A stretch of 57,740 nt of DNA from Methanocaldococcus sp. (GTDB lineage Archaea; AGJL01; Methanococci; Methanococcales; Methanocaldococcaceae). The stretch is from assembly GCF_024490875.1 (NCBI RefSeq), contig NZ_JACCLX010000021.1:1-57740 (forward strand), read 5' to 3'. The translations under genes and the position numbers were made by a program. The notes below the pieces were generated by a model. It worked only from the letters and a program-made list of their open reading frames with translations. It ran no database searches and was not told where the DNA came from. This document shows, piece after piece, positions 47,280-57,611 of this stretch (positions are counted from its first letter, which is position 1; each line of letters begins with the position of its first letter).

Positions 47280-48341
47280 TTATCTTAATTCATGCTCTAA
47301 AATTTCTCCAAATCTTGATTTAACAATATCTCTTTTACCTAAAACTTTAGCATGAGCGTCAAATTCAACGATTGCATAGTCATAAAGTTCTTTTATAGGA
47401 TAGTATGTCCTTGGACCATCACTTATAGCTATTTTAATAATATCCTTTTTTAAATTTTCAATTGGTAAGGCATGAGGAACCCCAGAAACTACTATTAAAT
47501 CAATATCATCTAAGCTATTTAATATCTCAACAACTTTTTCTCCACTTATTGGATATTCATCTAATCCACCAGTAATATAATCTGGTCTGAATCTTTTTAA
47601 TATATTTTTTGCATCGTTTCTAATTTTTTTAAGCCCCTTATTTTCATCTAAGTTTGCAATATTTACGCAGTTAAAATATTTATTTAACACAATTAGAGGA
47701 TGGACAAATAAATAGGCAGTCTCTTTTTTAGCATTTAATACACAAGCTATTTTTGTATCTTTATTTTTCATAGATTTTAATAAATTAATAACATCCTCAG
47801 TATCATCCTCATAAGTTGGTTTTATATACTCTCTCTTAGCCATTCCCCTACTTTTTTCAATTTCTGTTGCTTTTTTTAATAAATATTTTTGCCTTTTAAA
47901 TTCATCCTCATCGATTATTCCTAATTTTAGGGCAGATTCCATTGCCTTTATAGCCCCAACAGTATTATCTCCAAAACCACTATGAACTTCTACAGGAATT
48001 ACTGTTGCCTTTTCATAGTTGACAAATTCCTCCAAGTTTTCTCCAATAATCATACTAACACAAGTCCCCACAATACCAATTAAAGGCTTTTCTTTATTTA
48101 ACTTATTTTTTAAGTATTCTACTGCATAATCTAAAACCTTTTTTAAATTTTCTGAAGCTCCAAAAACAATGGCATTTTCATCAATATTTGATGTAAATAC
48201 TCTAACGCCATCTAACTCTAACAGCCTCGCAGTTCTAAAGCAACATCCACTTGGTCCGTGTATAATTATAGCATCAACTCCAATGTCTCTAAGTTGATAC
48301 ATAGCCGCAGCAATAGGAGAAGGTCTCGGATGTATTATCAT
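47280..48341 (-). CDS. cfbD: Ni-sirohydrochlorin a,c-diamide reductive cyclase, NifD-like component
   Basis: A nitrogenase-like protein of 353 residues used with the iron protein CfbC in coenzyme F430 synthesis: ATP-driven six-electron reduction of Ni-sirohydrochlorin a,c-diamide and lactam ring closure. The N-terminal HGPSGCCFRTARL, VGTCVSMIIGE and VEVHSGFGDN segments supply cluster and substrate residues. GAGGTG precedes the ATG. The iron-protein gene is not in the window. Place next to rfcS agrees with M. jannaschii. Confidence 0.92.
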   Translation of the reverse strand: MIIHPRPSPIAAAMYQLRDIGVDAIIIHGPSGCCFRTARLLELDGVRVFTSNIDENAIVFGASENLKKVLDYAVEYLKNKLNKEKPLIGIVGTCVSMIIGENLEEFVNYEKATVIPVEVHSGFGDNTVGAIKAMESALKLGIIDEDEFKRQKYLLKKATEIEKSRGMAKREYIKPTYEDDTEDVINLLKSMKNKDTKIACVLNAKKETAYLFVHPLIVLNKYFNCVNIANLDENKGLKKIRNDAKNILKRFRPDYITGGLDEYPISGEKVVEILNSLDDIDLIVVSGVPHALPIENLKKDIIKIAISDGPRTYYPIKELYDYAIVEFDAHAKVLGKRDIVKSRFGEILEHELR

Positions 48342-48446
48342 GCATTCACCTCAATATAGTAATAATATAAATATTTAATATAAATTAGTATTAGTTTTAG
48401 TTAAATAATTTTTCAAATTTTCAAATAATTTTAATTGGTGGGATTC

Positions 48447-48971
48447 GTGGGAAAAAAAATTGTAGGAATTTTAGATGGAGATAGAGTATTAATTTTTGAT
48501 AAAAATGGCATATCTAAACTATCATCGAGGCAGTATGGAAATGTTGAGGGAAATTTTTTAATACTGTCATTAGTTGAGGCATTATATTTAATAAATTTGG
48601 GATGGTTAGAAGTTAAAAATAAAGATAAAAATATAATGAGTTTTGAAGAACTGTATGAATATGCAAAAAACATTGAAGAGAGATTATGCCTAAAATATTT
48701 AGTTTATAAGGATTTAAGAATAAGGGGTTATATTGTAAAAACTGGCTTAAAGTATGGAGCAGATTTTAGACTCTATGAAAAGGGAGCAAATATTGAAAAA
48801 GAGCATTCAGTTTATTTAGTTAAGGTTTTTACAGAAGATTCCTCTATACTATTAAATGAACTAACAGGATTCGTTAGAGTTGCTCATTCAGTTAGAAAAA
48901 AACTTCTCATAGCAATAGTAGATGCAGATGGAGATATTGTCTATTACAAGATGGATTTTGTAAAACCATAA
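48447..48971 (+). CDS. endA: tRNA-intron endonuclease
   Basis: A 175-residue homotetramer-type splicing endonuclease. The catalytic triad of the family is visible as Tyr in the [14 protein letters not shown] block, His in KEHSVYLV and Lys in [12 protein letters not shown]. It cuts the bulge-helix-bulge motif of introns in tRNA precursors. GTG at 48447 is chosen: GGTGGGAT lies before it, and the sequence from there ([12 protein letters not shown]) is where the M. jannaschii protein aligns. The longer frame starts with TTG. Confidence 0.94.
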   Translation: MGKKIVGILDGDRVLIFDKNGISKLSSRQYGNVEGNFLILSLVEALYLINLGWLEVKNKDKNIMSFEELYEYAKNIEERLCLKYLVYKDLRIRGYIVKTGLKYGADFRLYEKGANIEKEHSVYLVKVFTEDSSILLNELTGFVRVAHSVRKKLLIAIVDADGDIVYYKMDFVKP

Positions 48972-48998
48972 AAATTATAAAAATTTTGAGGGATAAAA

Positions 48999-50036
48999 AT
49001 GGTAATCTTAAAACCAGAAAATGAAAGAAAACTAATAATTGATATTTTAAAAAAATTTGGAGTTCCAGAAGAAGATGCTAAAATAACTGCAGATGTTTTT
49101 GTTGATGCAGATTTAAAAGGATTTACATCTCACGGAATTGGGAGGTTTCCACAGTATATAACTGCTTTAAAGTTGGGAAACATAAATCCAAAGCCTAATA
49201 TTAAAATAATTAAAGAAAGTCCATCCACAGCAGTTGTAGATGGAGATTTTGGATTAGGTCAAGTGGTAGGTAAAAAAGCTATGGAATTAGCTATAGAAAA
49301 AGCAAAAAATGTTGGAGTTGGAGTAGTAGCAACAAAAAATGCTAATCATTTTGGAATTGCTGGCTATTATTCAGAGTTAGCTATGAATCAAGATATGATT
49401 GGAATAACTATAACAAATACAGAGCCAGCAATGGCTCCTTTTGGTGGAAAAGAGAAAATTTTAGGGACTAATCCTATAGCAATTGCATTTAAAGGAAATA
49501 AATATAAATTTTCATTAGATATGGCTACTGCATCAATAGCAAGAGGTAAAATTTTAGAGGCATTAAGAAAAAATATAAAGATTCCAGAAGGTTGTGCAGT
49601 AGATAAAGATGGAAAGATAACAACAGATCCAGCCAAAGCATTAGAAGGATGTATATTACCGTTTGGAGGTCCTAAAGGTTATGGTTTAGCGTTAGCTATT
49701 GAGATGTTGTCAGCTATTGGTGGGGCAGAGGTTGGAACTAAAGTTAGAGGAACGGCAAATCCTTATGAAAAATGCACTAAAGGAGATTTATTTATAGCTA
49801 TAAATCCAGAGTTTTTTGTTGGAAAGGAGGAGTTTAAGAAAAAAGTAGATGAATTATTAGAAGAGATTAAAACATCAGAGCCAGCAGAAGGTTTTGAAAT
49901 ATTAATTCCTGGGGAGATAGAGGAGAGAAATAAAATGAAAAGAAAGAATGGATTTGAGATTGATGAAAACTTATACAATCAACTAAAAGAAATTTGCGAT
50001 GAGTTAGGATTGAATATTAAAGATTATATTGAATAA
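48999..50036 (+). CDS. comC: L-sulfolactate/malate dehydrogenase (LDH2/MDH2 family)
   Basis: An NAD(P)-dependent enzyme of the LDH2/MDH2 fold, not related to ordinary malate dehydrogenases. TSHGIGRFPQY, NHFGIAGYY and DMATASIARGK are the conserved blocks. In Methanocaldococcus the homologue works as sulfolactate dehydrogenase in coenzyme M synthesis and also uses malate. 345 residues is normal. GAGGGAT precedes the ATG. Co-oriented with endA. Confidence 0.9.
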   Translation: MVILKPENERKLIIDILKKFGVPEEDAKITADVFVDADLKGFTSHGIGRFPQYITALKLGNINPKPNIKIIKESPSTAVVDGDFGLGQVVGKKAMELAIEKAKNVGVGVVATKNANHFGIAGYYSELAMNQDMIGITITNTEPAMAPFGGKEKILGTNPIAIAFKGNKYKFSLDMATASIARGKILEALRKNIKIPEGCAVDKDGKITTDPAKALEGCILPFGGPKGYGLALAIEMLSAIGGAEVGTKVRGTANPYEKCTKGDLFIAINPEFFVGKEEFKKKVDELLEEIKTSEPAEGFEILIPGEIEERNKMKRKNGFEIDENLYNQLKEICDELGLNIKDYIE

Positions 50037-50054
50037 AAATGAATGGTGAAAATA

Positions 50055-50519
50055 ATGCTAATAAAAGATGTTATGAAAAAACCTATTGTAGTTTATGAAG
50101 ATGATAATTTATGCGATGTAATAAAATTATTTAGAGAAAAAAAAATTAGTGGGGCTCCTGTATTAAATAAAGAAGGTAAATTGGTTGGAATAATTTCTGA
50201 AAGTGATATAATAAAAACTATAATTACCCATGATGAAGATTTAAACCTTATTTTACCATCTCCATTAGATTTAATAGAGTTGCCTTTAAAAACTGCATTA
50301 AAAATTGAGGAATTTATGGAAGATTTAAAAAAAGCATTAAAAACAAAAGTTAAAGATGTGATGACGAAGAATGTTATAGTTGCAAAGCCTGAGATGACAG
50401 TCAATGACGCGGCAAAATTAATGGTTGAGCATAAAATTAAAAGATTACCTGTTGTAGATGATGAAGGTAATTTAGTGGGAATAATTACAAGAGGAGATTT
50501 AATAGAAGCGTTAATTTAA
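50055..50519 (+). CDS. Protein with two CBS domains
   Basis: A 154-residue protein of two CBS domains (about 4-55 with VMKKPIVV, and about 93-150 with VMTKNVIV and RLPVVDDEGNLVGIITRGDL). Such pairs bind adenine nucleotides or SAM and sense energy state. No other domain is present, so the partner is unknown. GGTGA before the ATG at 50055 decides the start; it lies 18 bases after comC. Confidence 0.92.
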   Translation: MLIKDVMKKPIVVYEDDNLCDVIKLFREKKISGAPVLNKEGKLVGIISESDIIKTIITHDEDLNLILPSPLDLIELPLKTALKIEEFMEDLKKALKTKVKDVMTKNVIVAKPEMTVNDAAKLMVEHKIKRLPVVDDEGNLVGIITRGDLIEALI

Positions 50520-50572
50520 TTTTTATATTATTTTTTAATTATTTTAACTTAAAATAAAACAAGGTGAAAGTT

Positions 50573-51574
50573 TTGATTACAATTCAAACTCCATCAAGAA
50601 TTCATATGGGTCTTATTGATTTAAATGGGTCTATTGGGAGAGTTGATGGTGGAGTAGGGTTAGCTTTGGAAGAGCCAAGTATAAAAATTAAAGGAAAAGA
50701 ATGTGATGAAATAATAATAGAGTTTGATAGAAAATTATTTAAAAAATTTAATTGTGAGTATATAAAAAATATTGAGGATAGAATTTATAATATATCAAAT
50801 AAAGTATTAAAAACTATCAATGAAGAGGGAATATATTTAAAAATATTGTCTTTATTTCCATCTCACTCTGGTTTGGGTAGTGGAACTCAAATATCTTTGG
50901 CTGTAAGTAAGTTAATAACTAAGATATATGGGAAAGATTTAAATACTTATGAATTGGCTAAGATTTCTGGAAGAGGAGGGACTTCTGGAATAGGTATAGG
51001 GGCATTTGAATATGGAGGATTTTTAATTGATGGAGGGCATAGCTTTGGTAAAGGTAAAGATAAGGAAGAATTTAAGCCATCTTCAGCTTCAAAAGGAGTT
51101 AAGCCAGCACCAATAATATTTAGACACGATTTTGATTGGGAAGTTATATTAATAATACCAAAGGGAGAACACATCTATGGAAAAAAAGAAGTAGATATAT
51201 TTAAAAAATACTGCCCAGTTCCTTTAAATGAAGTTGAAAAAATCTGCCATTTAGTTTTAATGAAGATGATGCCAGCGGTTGTTGAAAAAAACTTGGAAGA
51301 TTTTGGAGATGTTGTTAATAAACTACAATATTTAGGATTCAAAAAAATTGAAGTAAATTTACAATCAGATATTGTTAAAGATTTAATTTTTGAATTACAT
51401 AAAGAAAAAGATAATAATGTATATTCTGGTTTATCAAGTTTTGGACCTACCGTTTACGCTCTTGGAGATAAAAAATTAATAGTTGAAAAAGCTAACGAAA
51501 TTTTTGATAAGTATGGAATTTGTGGGGATATTATTATAACTAAGGCAAATAACAATGGATATAGAATTCAGTGA
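50573..51574 (+). CDS. Beta-ribofuranosylaminobenzene 5'-phosphate synthase
   Basis: The enzyme joins PRPP to 4-hydroxybenzoate (or 4-aminobenzoate) with loss of CO2, the first step that commits to tetrahydromethanopterin. It is of the GHMP kinase-like fold: PSRIHMGLIDLNG at the N terminus and the SHSGLGSGTQ loop near residue 100. TTG at 50573 follows AGGTGA; the longer frame starts inside that site. Its stop overlaps the ribosome binding site of the TPR gene. Confidence 0.9.
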   Translation: MITIQTPSRIHMGLIDLNGSIGRVDGGVGLALEEPSIKIKGKECDEIIIEFDRKLFKKFNCEYIKNIEDRIYNISNKVLKTINEEGIYLKILSLFPSHSGLGSGTQISLAVSKLITKIYGKDLNTYELAKISGRGGTSGIGIGAFEYGGFLIDGGHSFGKGKDKEEFKPSSASKGVKPAPIIFRHDFDWEVILIIPKGEHIYGKKEVDIFKKYCPVPLNEVEKICHLVLMKMMPAVVEKNLEDFGDVVNKLQYLGFKKIEVNLQSDIVKDLIFELHKEKDNNVYSGLSSFGPTVYALGDKKLIVEKANEIFDKYGICGDIIITKANNNGYRIQ

Positions 51575-51578
51575 TATT

Positions 51579-53300
51579 ATGGTGTTTAAAAAATTTCTAA
51601 GTAAATTAATTTCTAAAGACGATTTAGATAATTGGATATTAAAAGCTGAAAAATATTTAGATGAAGGTAATTATCAAAAGGCGGTAGAATGTTACTTAAA
51701 AGCTATATCTGAAAACTGTATGAGAGCAATAGATTGGGCCAATCTTGCCTATGCATACTTTAATTTAGAAGAATATGAAAAGGCTCTTGAAGCAATAAAT
51801 AAAGCCATTTCTTTATCTCCTGATAATTTAGAATTTATATATTTGAAAGGGATGATATTATATAAACTTAAAGATTATGATGGAGCATATAAATGTTTTA
51901 TTGAAGCTTCAAGAAGAATTAAAAATAGTAATTTGTATGAACTTTTAGGAGAACTATCCTTAAAGTTTAAAAAATATGAAGATGCTTTAAATTATTATTT
52001 AAAAGCTTACAAATTAAATGAAAAGAAAATTGATGCATTATACAATGCGGGAAAGTTATATTTGCTCTTTGGAGATATTGATAACGCATACGAATCTTTT
52101 AAAAAGATTTTAGAAAAAGATCCAAATCACGAATGTAAAAGAATAGTTAAATACATTGACGAACTTTTTGAAATTATAGATAAAAACATTTATGAAGATA
52201 TAATAAGGGCAGTTAATTTAATTGAAATTGGAAATTATATAAATGCATTGAAATTCTTGAATAAAATTATTTCAATAGATAAATATAATGACTTTGCATA
52301 CTACTATAAAAGTGTTATATCTGAAATCTTTGAGGAATATCACAAAGCCCTTGAAAGTATAAGAAAGTCAATATCCTTATTTGAAAGAAGTATATTTTAT
52401 GCTAAGTATGGAGACATTTTGTATAAACTCAATAATTCAGAATTTATAAATGCCTATAAAAAATCCATAGAAATATTCCCAAATCCTTATGCATACTTTG
52501 GTTTAGCTATTTACTACTATAAAAAAGGAGATTTTGAAAAATCAGCAGAATATTTTGATAAACTCTTAGAAATAACGACTTATGATGTTTCAAAAGATAG
52601 TGATAAGATAATACTCTACTCTCTAATTGGAAAGGCAGAGACATCTAATAATTTAAAGTATTATGAAGAGGCCTTATCATATTTAGATATTTTAATTAAT
52701 AAAAATTTAGACGATATCGAATTATGGAAAATTAGAGGATATATATATTTCAAGTTAAAAAATTATAAAATAGCCTATGACTCTTTTATGAATGTATTGA
52801 AAATAAATCCTAACGATATCGATGCAATAAAATCTATAATAGTTGTTTATGAAAAAGCAGGGAAATATGATGAAGCAATATCAATGGCTATGAAACTAAA
52901 AAAATTATTAGATAATAAGGAAGAAGTTGATAAAATTATTAAAAAGTTGATGAATAAAGAGCCAACAAATTTAGAAATATATTCTCCTCTGCTAAATGTT
53001 CCAGTTATTTATTGTAAAATAGATAAGGTTCAATATCATCTTGCTACTCTCTATAAGTATATTAACATAAATCCTATATTAGCATACATTTATCTTTTTT
53101 TGATAGAAAATTTAAATATAATTGAAGAAATTTTTGATGAAGATAAGTTAAAATCTATTAATAATCTTATTGAGTATCTAAAAGAAAAATTGCCTGTTGA
53201 AATGTATAAATATAGTGAATCTCCCGAAAATTATAAGCCAAATGATGAAATTATTAATACTTGCAAGAGAGAATTGGCAAAATTTGGATTTATTTTATAA
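51579..53300 (+). CDS. Tetratricopeptide-repeat protein
   Basis: A 573-residue helical protein of about ten TPR-like repeats; clear ones are WANLAYAYFNLEEYEKALEA (at about 50-70), the next at about 85-105, and others near 300-330 and 385-440. The last 100 residues are not repeat-like. TPR proteins hold other proteins together; the partner is unknown. Start ATG at 51579 has GTGAT before it, inside the previous gene's end. It lies directly before the herA gene. Confidence 0.87.
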   Translation: MVFKKFLSKLISKDDLDNWILKAEKYLDEGNYQKAVECYLKAISENCMRAIDWANLAYAYFNLEEYEKALEAINKAISLSPDNLEFIYLKGMILYKLKDYDGAYKCFIEASRRIKNSNLYELLGELSLKFKKYEDALNYYLKAYKLNEKKIDALYNAGKLYLLFGDIDNAYESFKKILEKDPNHECKRIVKYIDELFEIIDKNIYEDIIRAVNLIEIGNYINALKFLNKIISIDKYNDFAYYYKSVISEIFEEYHKALESIRKSISLFERSIFYAKYGDILYKLNNSEFINAYKKSIEIFPNPYAYFGLAIYYYKKGDFEKSAEYFDKLLEITTYDVSKDSDKIILYSLIGKAETSNNLKYYEEALSYLDILINKNLDDIELWKIRGYIYFKLKNYKIAYDSFMNVLKINPNDIDAIKSIIVVYEKAGKYDEAISMAMKLKKLLDNKEEVDKIIKKLMNKEPTNLEIYSPLLNVPVIYCKIDKVQYHLATLYKYININPILAYIYLFLIENLNIIEEIFDEDKLKSINNLIEYLKEKLPVEMYKYSESPENYKPNDEIINTCKRELAKFGFIL

Positions 53301-53320
53301 CAAAAAATTAAGGAGAGAAT

Positions 53321-54826
53321 ATGAGGGTTATTGGAAAAACTTCAACAAATTATTTTAAATTTGAGTCATTAAAGAATGTAAGATTATGGGAGTATGTAAT
53401 TACAAAAAATACTGATAATAAAGAGGTTTTAGGTATTGTAAAAGAAGTTACAGCTAAAAATGATAAATATATATGTGAGGCAAAAGTTATAGGAGTTTTA
53501 AGTGATAATAAAATACTTATAAATAGATATCCAATCAAACCAGATGAAAATGTTAAATTTTGTGATGACTCAATTTTAAATAATATTTTTTATGCTAAAA
53601 ACGGGATTAGTATTGGGCATCTATTAACAAGAGAAAATGTTAGAGTTTATTTAGATACAAATTCTCTTGTTTCTCGTCATTTTGCTATTTTATCAGTTAC
53701 TGGTGGAGGAAAATCTAATACAGTGTCAGTTTTATGTAAAGAGTTAGGAAAAAAGAATGCAAGTATAATTATCTTTGATACTCATGGAGAATACACTACC
53801 TTATATCACGAAGATTTAGAGGGAAAAGTTAAAGTAATTACTCCTAAAATTAATCCTTCATTGTTATCTCCTGACGAACTTTCTGATTTGATAGGAATAG
53901 ATAAAAATGATTTTGAAAAAAGAATTTATCTTGAATATGCTTATTACACTATAAAAAATGATTCCCCAAATGTTGAGGGTTTAGAATTTATTGAAAAGTT
54001 AGAAAAGTTACTTTATGAGTGGAGTAAGTCAGCAGAGGTAGGTTGGGATATAAAATATTACAATCCATTAATGAGAAAATATGAACGAAGAAAAGTGAGT
54101 GAGCAAGATTTTCTTAACATTATTTCTTTATATAATTTAATTGGGAAATTTATGATAGATTTTTCATTGTATATTGGAGATAGAGATATCATAGAAGAAT
54201 TTGAAATTGGTAAAATAAATGTTGTTAATTTAAGTGGATTAGAACTACATCAAATGAGAACAATTGTAGGATACATAGCTAAACATATATTATCAAAAAG
54301 AACTCTTTATTTAAAATCATTAAAAGAGCGTAACATTCCAAATGAGAGAATAAGAATGGCGGCTTTCTCCAATTTAGAAATTATAGATAAACACTACAAA
54401 ATTGTTAAAAAACCTGTATTAATTATATTAGAGGAGGCACACATTTTTATACCAATAAGTGAAAAAACAGAATCAAGTTTATGGTTAGGAAAAATAGCAA
54501 AAGAGGGTAGAAAGTTTGGAGTAGGGTTGGGATTAATTAGTCAAAGACCCAAAGAATTAGATCCAAATATTTTATCACAAACAAACACTAAAATAATTTT
54601 AAGAATAGTTGAACCAGAAGATCAAAAATACATTCAAAGAGCTTCTGAAAATTTAGGGGAAGATTTAGCAAAAGATTTGGCATCTTTGGGAATAGGTGAG
54701 GCACTTATAGTAGGAACCGCAATAAATTTACCATCAGTTGTTAAAATAGATAAATTTGATGGTATATATGGAGGAAAGGATATAGATATAGTTGGGGAGT
54801 GGATGAATATAAGTGATGAATGGTAA
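53321..54826 (+). CDS. herA: HerA-like hexameric DNA translocase ATPase
   Basis: The N-terminal part (about 1-100) fits a HAS-barrel, followed by Walker [10 protein letters not shown] (about 125-133) and DTHGEY, Walker B ILEEAHIF (about 366-373), and the arginine-containing [12 protein letters not shown] segment. HerA works with NurA in DNA end resection. No nurA gene is in the window. GGAGAG lies before the ATG. The hisI ribosome binding site follows its end. Confidence 0.9.
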   Translation: MRVIGKTSTNYFKFESLKNVRLWEYVITKNTDNKEVLGIVKEVTAKNDKYICEAKVIGVLSDNKILINRYPIKPDENVKFCDDSILNNIFYAKNGISIGHLLTRENVRVYLDTNSLVSRHFAILSVTGGGKSNTVSVLCKELGKKNASIIIFDTHGEYTTLYHEDLEGKVKVITPKINPSLLSPDELSDLIGIDKNDFEKRIYLEYAYYTIKNDSPNVEGLEFIEKLEKLLYEWSKSAEVGWDIKYYNPLMRKYERRKVSEQDFLNIISLYNLIGKFMIDFSLYIGDRDIIEEFEIGKINVVNLSGLELHQMRTIVGYIAKHILSKRTLYLKSLKERNIPNERIRMAAFSNLEIIDKHYKIVKKPVLIILEEAHIFIPISEKTESSLWLGKIAKEGRKFGVGLGLISQRPKELDPNILSQTNTKIILRIVEPEDQKYIQRASENLGEDLAKDLASLGIGEALIVGTAINLPSVVKIDKFDGIYGGKDIDIVGEWMNISDEW

Positions 54827-54839
54827 AAAAGGGATAATT

Positions 54840-55220
54840 ATGGAAAATATTGAAGAAATAATTAAAAATTTAAATTTAAAATTTAGAAATATAGATGGAG
54901 AGAAGTTAATTATTGCAATTACATGTGATGAAAATAAGAATGTATTAATGACTGCATTTATGAATGAGGAGGCATTAAAAGAGACATTAAAAACTGGTTA
55001 TATGCACTACTACTCAACAAGTAGAAAAAAATTATGGAGAAAGGGAGAGGAAAGTGGAAATGTTCAAAAATTAAAGGAATTTTATAGAGATTGTGACGGA
55101 GATGCTTTGTTATTCATAGTAGAACAAAAAGGAGTAGCATGTCATGAAGGTTATTACTCATGCTTTCACTACAAATTAAAAGATGGTAAATTAACAATTT
55201 CTGAAAATTATTATAAATAA
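54840..55220 (+). CDS. hisI: Phosphoribosyl-AMP cyclohydrolase
   Basis: A 126-residue HisI, alone and not fused to HisE. It opens the purine ring of PR-AMP in histidine synthesis. The metal-binding block is intact: DCDGDALLF, then [13 protein letters not shown] with the zinc cysteines and histidine. The [19 protein letters not shown] substrate block is typical. GGGAT before the ATG at 54840 decides the start. Confidence 0.96.
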   Translation: MENIEEIIKNLNLKFRNIDGEKLIIAITCDENKNVLMTAFMNEEALKETLKTGYMHYYSTSRKKLWRKGEESGNVQKLKEFYRDCDGDALLFIVEQKGVACHEGYYSCFHYKLKDGKLTISENYYK

Positions 55221-55240
55221 TACTCTCAATGAGTGAAACT

Positions 55241-56317
55241 ATGGACTTTGAAAAATTTAAAGAGAAAGAAATATCAAAAAAAGAGGCATTAGAATTATTT
55301 GAAGATAATGAAAACATTTTTGAACTATTTAAATTTGCTGATTCTTTGAGAAAAGAGGAAGTTGGGGATATAGTGACTTATGTAGTAAATAGAAATATAA
55401 ATTTCACAAACATCTGTATTGGTAACTGTAAATTTTGTGCTTTTAGAGCCAATGAATATGATAAACATGCTTATTTTTTAGACATAGATGAAATTGTTAA
55501 GAGATCTGTTGAAGCAAAAAAATTTGGATGCACTGAAGTTTGTATTCAGGGGGGATTGCATCCTAAGATAGATACTTATTATCAGGCAGAGATTTTAAAG
55601 GCAGTTCATGAGGCGACAAAACCTTATGGAGATATACATATACACGCATTTTCTCCGATGGAGGTTTATTTTGGAGCAGAAAATGCTGGATTGACTATTA
55701 AAGAGGCTCTAAAAATATTAAAAGAAAGTGGATTAAATTCAATGCCCGGAACTGCGGCAGAAATTTTAGATGATGAGATTAGGGATGAACTGTGTCCTAA
55801 CAAAATAAAGACAGGGGAGTGGATATATATAATTAAGGAAGCTCATAAAATGGGAATTCCTACGACTTCTACAATTATGTATGGGCATATTGAAGAGTAT
55901 AGACATATAGTTAATCATCTTTTTATAATTAAAGAGATTCAGGAAGAGACTAATGGTTTTACTGAATTTGTTCCACTTTCATTTATGTATAAAAATGCTC
56001 CAATTTATAGAGAGGGAAGAGCAAGAGCAGGAGCTACTGGAATTGAAGATTTAAAAATGTTTGCTATTAGTAGAATTGTTTTTAGAGGACTAATAAAAAA
56101 TATTCAGGCATCTTGGGTTAAATTAGGAAAAAAAATGGTTCAAGTATCTTTAAGATGTGGAGCTAACGATGTAGGAGGAACACTTATTGAGGAGAATATA
56201 TCAAGAAGTGCTGGGGCAGAGCATGGAGTTTATATGAGTGTTGAGGAAATTAAAGATATGATTAAAAGGGTTGGATTAATTCCTAAGGAGAGAACTACGC
56301 TCTATAAATTATTGTAA
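55241..56317 (+). CDS. cofH: F0 synthase subunit 2 (CofH), radical SAM
   Basis: CofH joins tyrosine to 5-amino-6-ribitylaminouracil on the way to the deazaflavin F0 of coenzyme F420; CofG completes it. The radical SAM site is Cys59, Cys63 and Cys66 in NICIGNCKFCAF. GGLHP and the SRSAGAEHGVYM C-terminal block are typical. GTGA before the ATG at 55241 makes it the better start than 55229. CofG is not in the window. Confidence 0.95.
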   Translation: MDFEKFKEKEISKKEALELFEDNENIFELFKFADSLRKEEVGDIVTYVVNRNINFTNICIGNCKFCAFRANEYDKHAYFLDIDEIVKRSVEAKKFGCTEVCIQGGLHPKIDTYYQAEILKAVHEATKPYGDIHIHAFSPMEVYFGAENAGLTIKEALKILKESGLNSMPGTAAEILDDEIRDELCPNKIKTGEWIYIIKEAHKMGIPTTSTIMYGHIEEYRHIVNHLFIIKEIQEETNGFTEFVPLSFMYKNAPIYREGRARAGATGIEDLKMFAISRIVFRGLIKNIQASWVKLGKKMVQVSLRCGANDVGGTLIEENISRSAGAEHGVYMSVEEIKDMIKRVGLIPKERTTLYKLL

Positions 56318-56334
56318 TAATTAAGGTGATGGAA

Positions 56335-56823
56335 TTGAATATAAAGAGAAGATATTGTTTAAGTAAAAAGGATATAAAAAACTTAAAAAAAGAGTTAAAT
56401 GAATTTTTTGAAAATTTAGATGATATTATTCCAAAAAAAAGTAAAGTGGAGGTAGTTATAACAGACAATTTTGACATTATATTGGTAGATAGAGAACCAA
56501 TTGCCTTTAAAAAAGATAATAAGATTATTCCTACAATTAAGTTGTTGTTAAAATTTCTACCTAACAAAAATTTAGTTGTAGTTGATAGAGGGGCAATAAG
56601 ATTTTTAATAAAAGGGGCAGATGTAATGGCTCCAGGAATAGTAGATGCAAATGAAGATATTAAAGAAGGAGATTTTGTATTTGTTGTAGATGAAGAACAT
56701 AAAAAGCCAATATGTGTAGGAATTGCTTTAATGGATGGAAAAACAATGAAAGAATCTAATGAAGGTAGAGCCATTAAGAATCTTCACTATGTAGGAGATA
56801 AGATATGGAAATTTATGGGATAA
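56335..56823 (+). CDS. PUA-domain RNA-binding protein (MCT-1/Tma20-like)
   Basis: A 162-residue protein: an N-terminal domain (about 1-75) and a C-terminal PUA domain (VVVDRGAIRFLIKGADVMAPGI at its start). The two-part layout resembles the archaeal relatives of MCT-1, which bind RNA or the ribosome. TTG at 56335 is preferred, four bases after AGGTGAT, in the pattern of other genes here; ATG at 56329 is inside that site. It follows cofH by about 17 bases. Confidence 0.85.
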   Translation: MNIKRRYCLSKKDIKNLKKELNEFFENLDDIIPKKSKVEVVITDNFDIILVDREPIAFKKDNKIIPTIKLLLKFLPNKNLVVVDRGAIRFLIKGADVMAPGIVDANEDIKEGDFVFVVDEEHKKPICVGIALMDGKTMKESNEGRAIKNLHYVGDKIWKFMG

Positions 56824-56824
56824 A

Positions 56825-57565
56825 ATGGATGATAAAAAGTATATATTATTTTTGTCTTTTGCTTTAATTTTATCATCGTTGTTGATCTATTTTTTGCATT
56901 TTTTAATATTTAGAGATATTAAGCATTTATTAAGTTATTTTTTGCTACATTTAGCATTTGTTCCTATTGATGTTTTAATTGTAACAATAGTCATTGAAAG
57001 AATTTTAGAGCATAGAGACAAAATAAACAAATTAAAAAAACTTAATATGCTTATAGGTGCATTCTTTAATACAGTTGGCGAAGATTTATTAAAAATTATC
57101 TTAAAGGCAGATAAAGGAAATATAAAAAGTATTTTAAAAATATCAAATGAATGGGATAACAAAAAATATGAAAAAATAAAAAAACTCTTAAAAAATTATA
57201 ACTATGACATAGACATTGAAAAAATCAACTTATACGAACTAAAAAATCTATTAGATAAAAATAAAGAGTTCCTTTTAAGATTAATGGAAAATCCTCTATT
57301 GTTAGAACATGATGAGTTTTCAGAATTGTTATTAGCAGTTTTTCATTTAGCAGATGAATTGCATAAAAGAGAGGATTTAAACAACTTACCAAAAAGCGAT
57401 TTAAACCATTTAAAGAATGATATTATTAGAGTTTATAAGTTTTTAGTTATACAGTGGCTAAATTATGTGAAACATTTAAAAGATAATTATCCATATCTAT
57501 ACTCAATATATTTAAGGTCAAATCCTTTTAACGAAGGTTCAGTAATTGTAACAGAAAACAATTAA
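56825..57565 (+). CDS. Membrane protein of unknown function
   Basis: I do not recognise the family. Two hydrophobic helices (about 7-27 and 37-60) are followed by a soluble, mainly helical and charged part of about 180 residues, which would face the cytoplasm. It begins one base after the PUA gene; GGGAT at that gene's end can serve as its ribosome binding site, so the two are probably expressed together. Confidence 0.75.
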   Translation: MDDKKYILFLSFALILSSLLIYFLHFLIFRDIKHLLSYFLLHLAFVPIDVLIVTIVIERILEHRDKINKLKKLNMLIGAFFNTVGEDLLKIILKADKGNIKSILKISNEWDNKKYEKIKKLLKNYNYDIDIEKINLYELKNLLDKNKEFLLRLMENPLLLEHDEFSELLLAVFHLADELHKREDLNNLPKSDLNHLKNDIIRVYKFLVIQWLNYVKHLKDNYPYLYSIYLRSNPFNEGSVIVTENN

Positions 57566-57611
57566 ATATTAATATTTATATGTTCATCCGAGATTGTCAA
57601 GATAAGGATAA

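Noticed and set aside
56295-56774. 159-residue minus-strand frame opposite the PUA gene
   Set aside because: The plus strand has a recognisable PUA domain and fits the operon; the other frame has no family resemblance or start signal.
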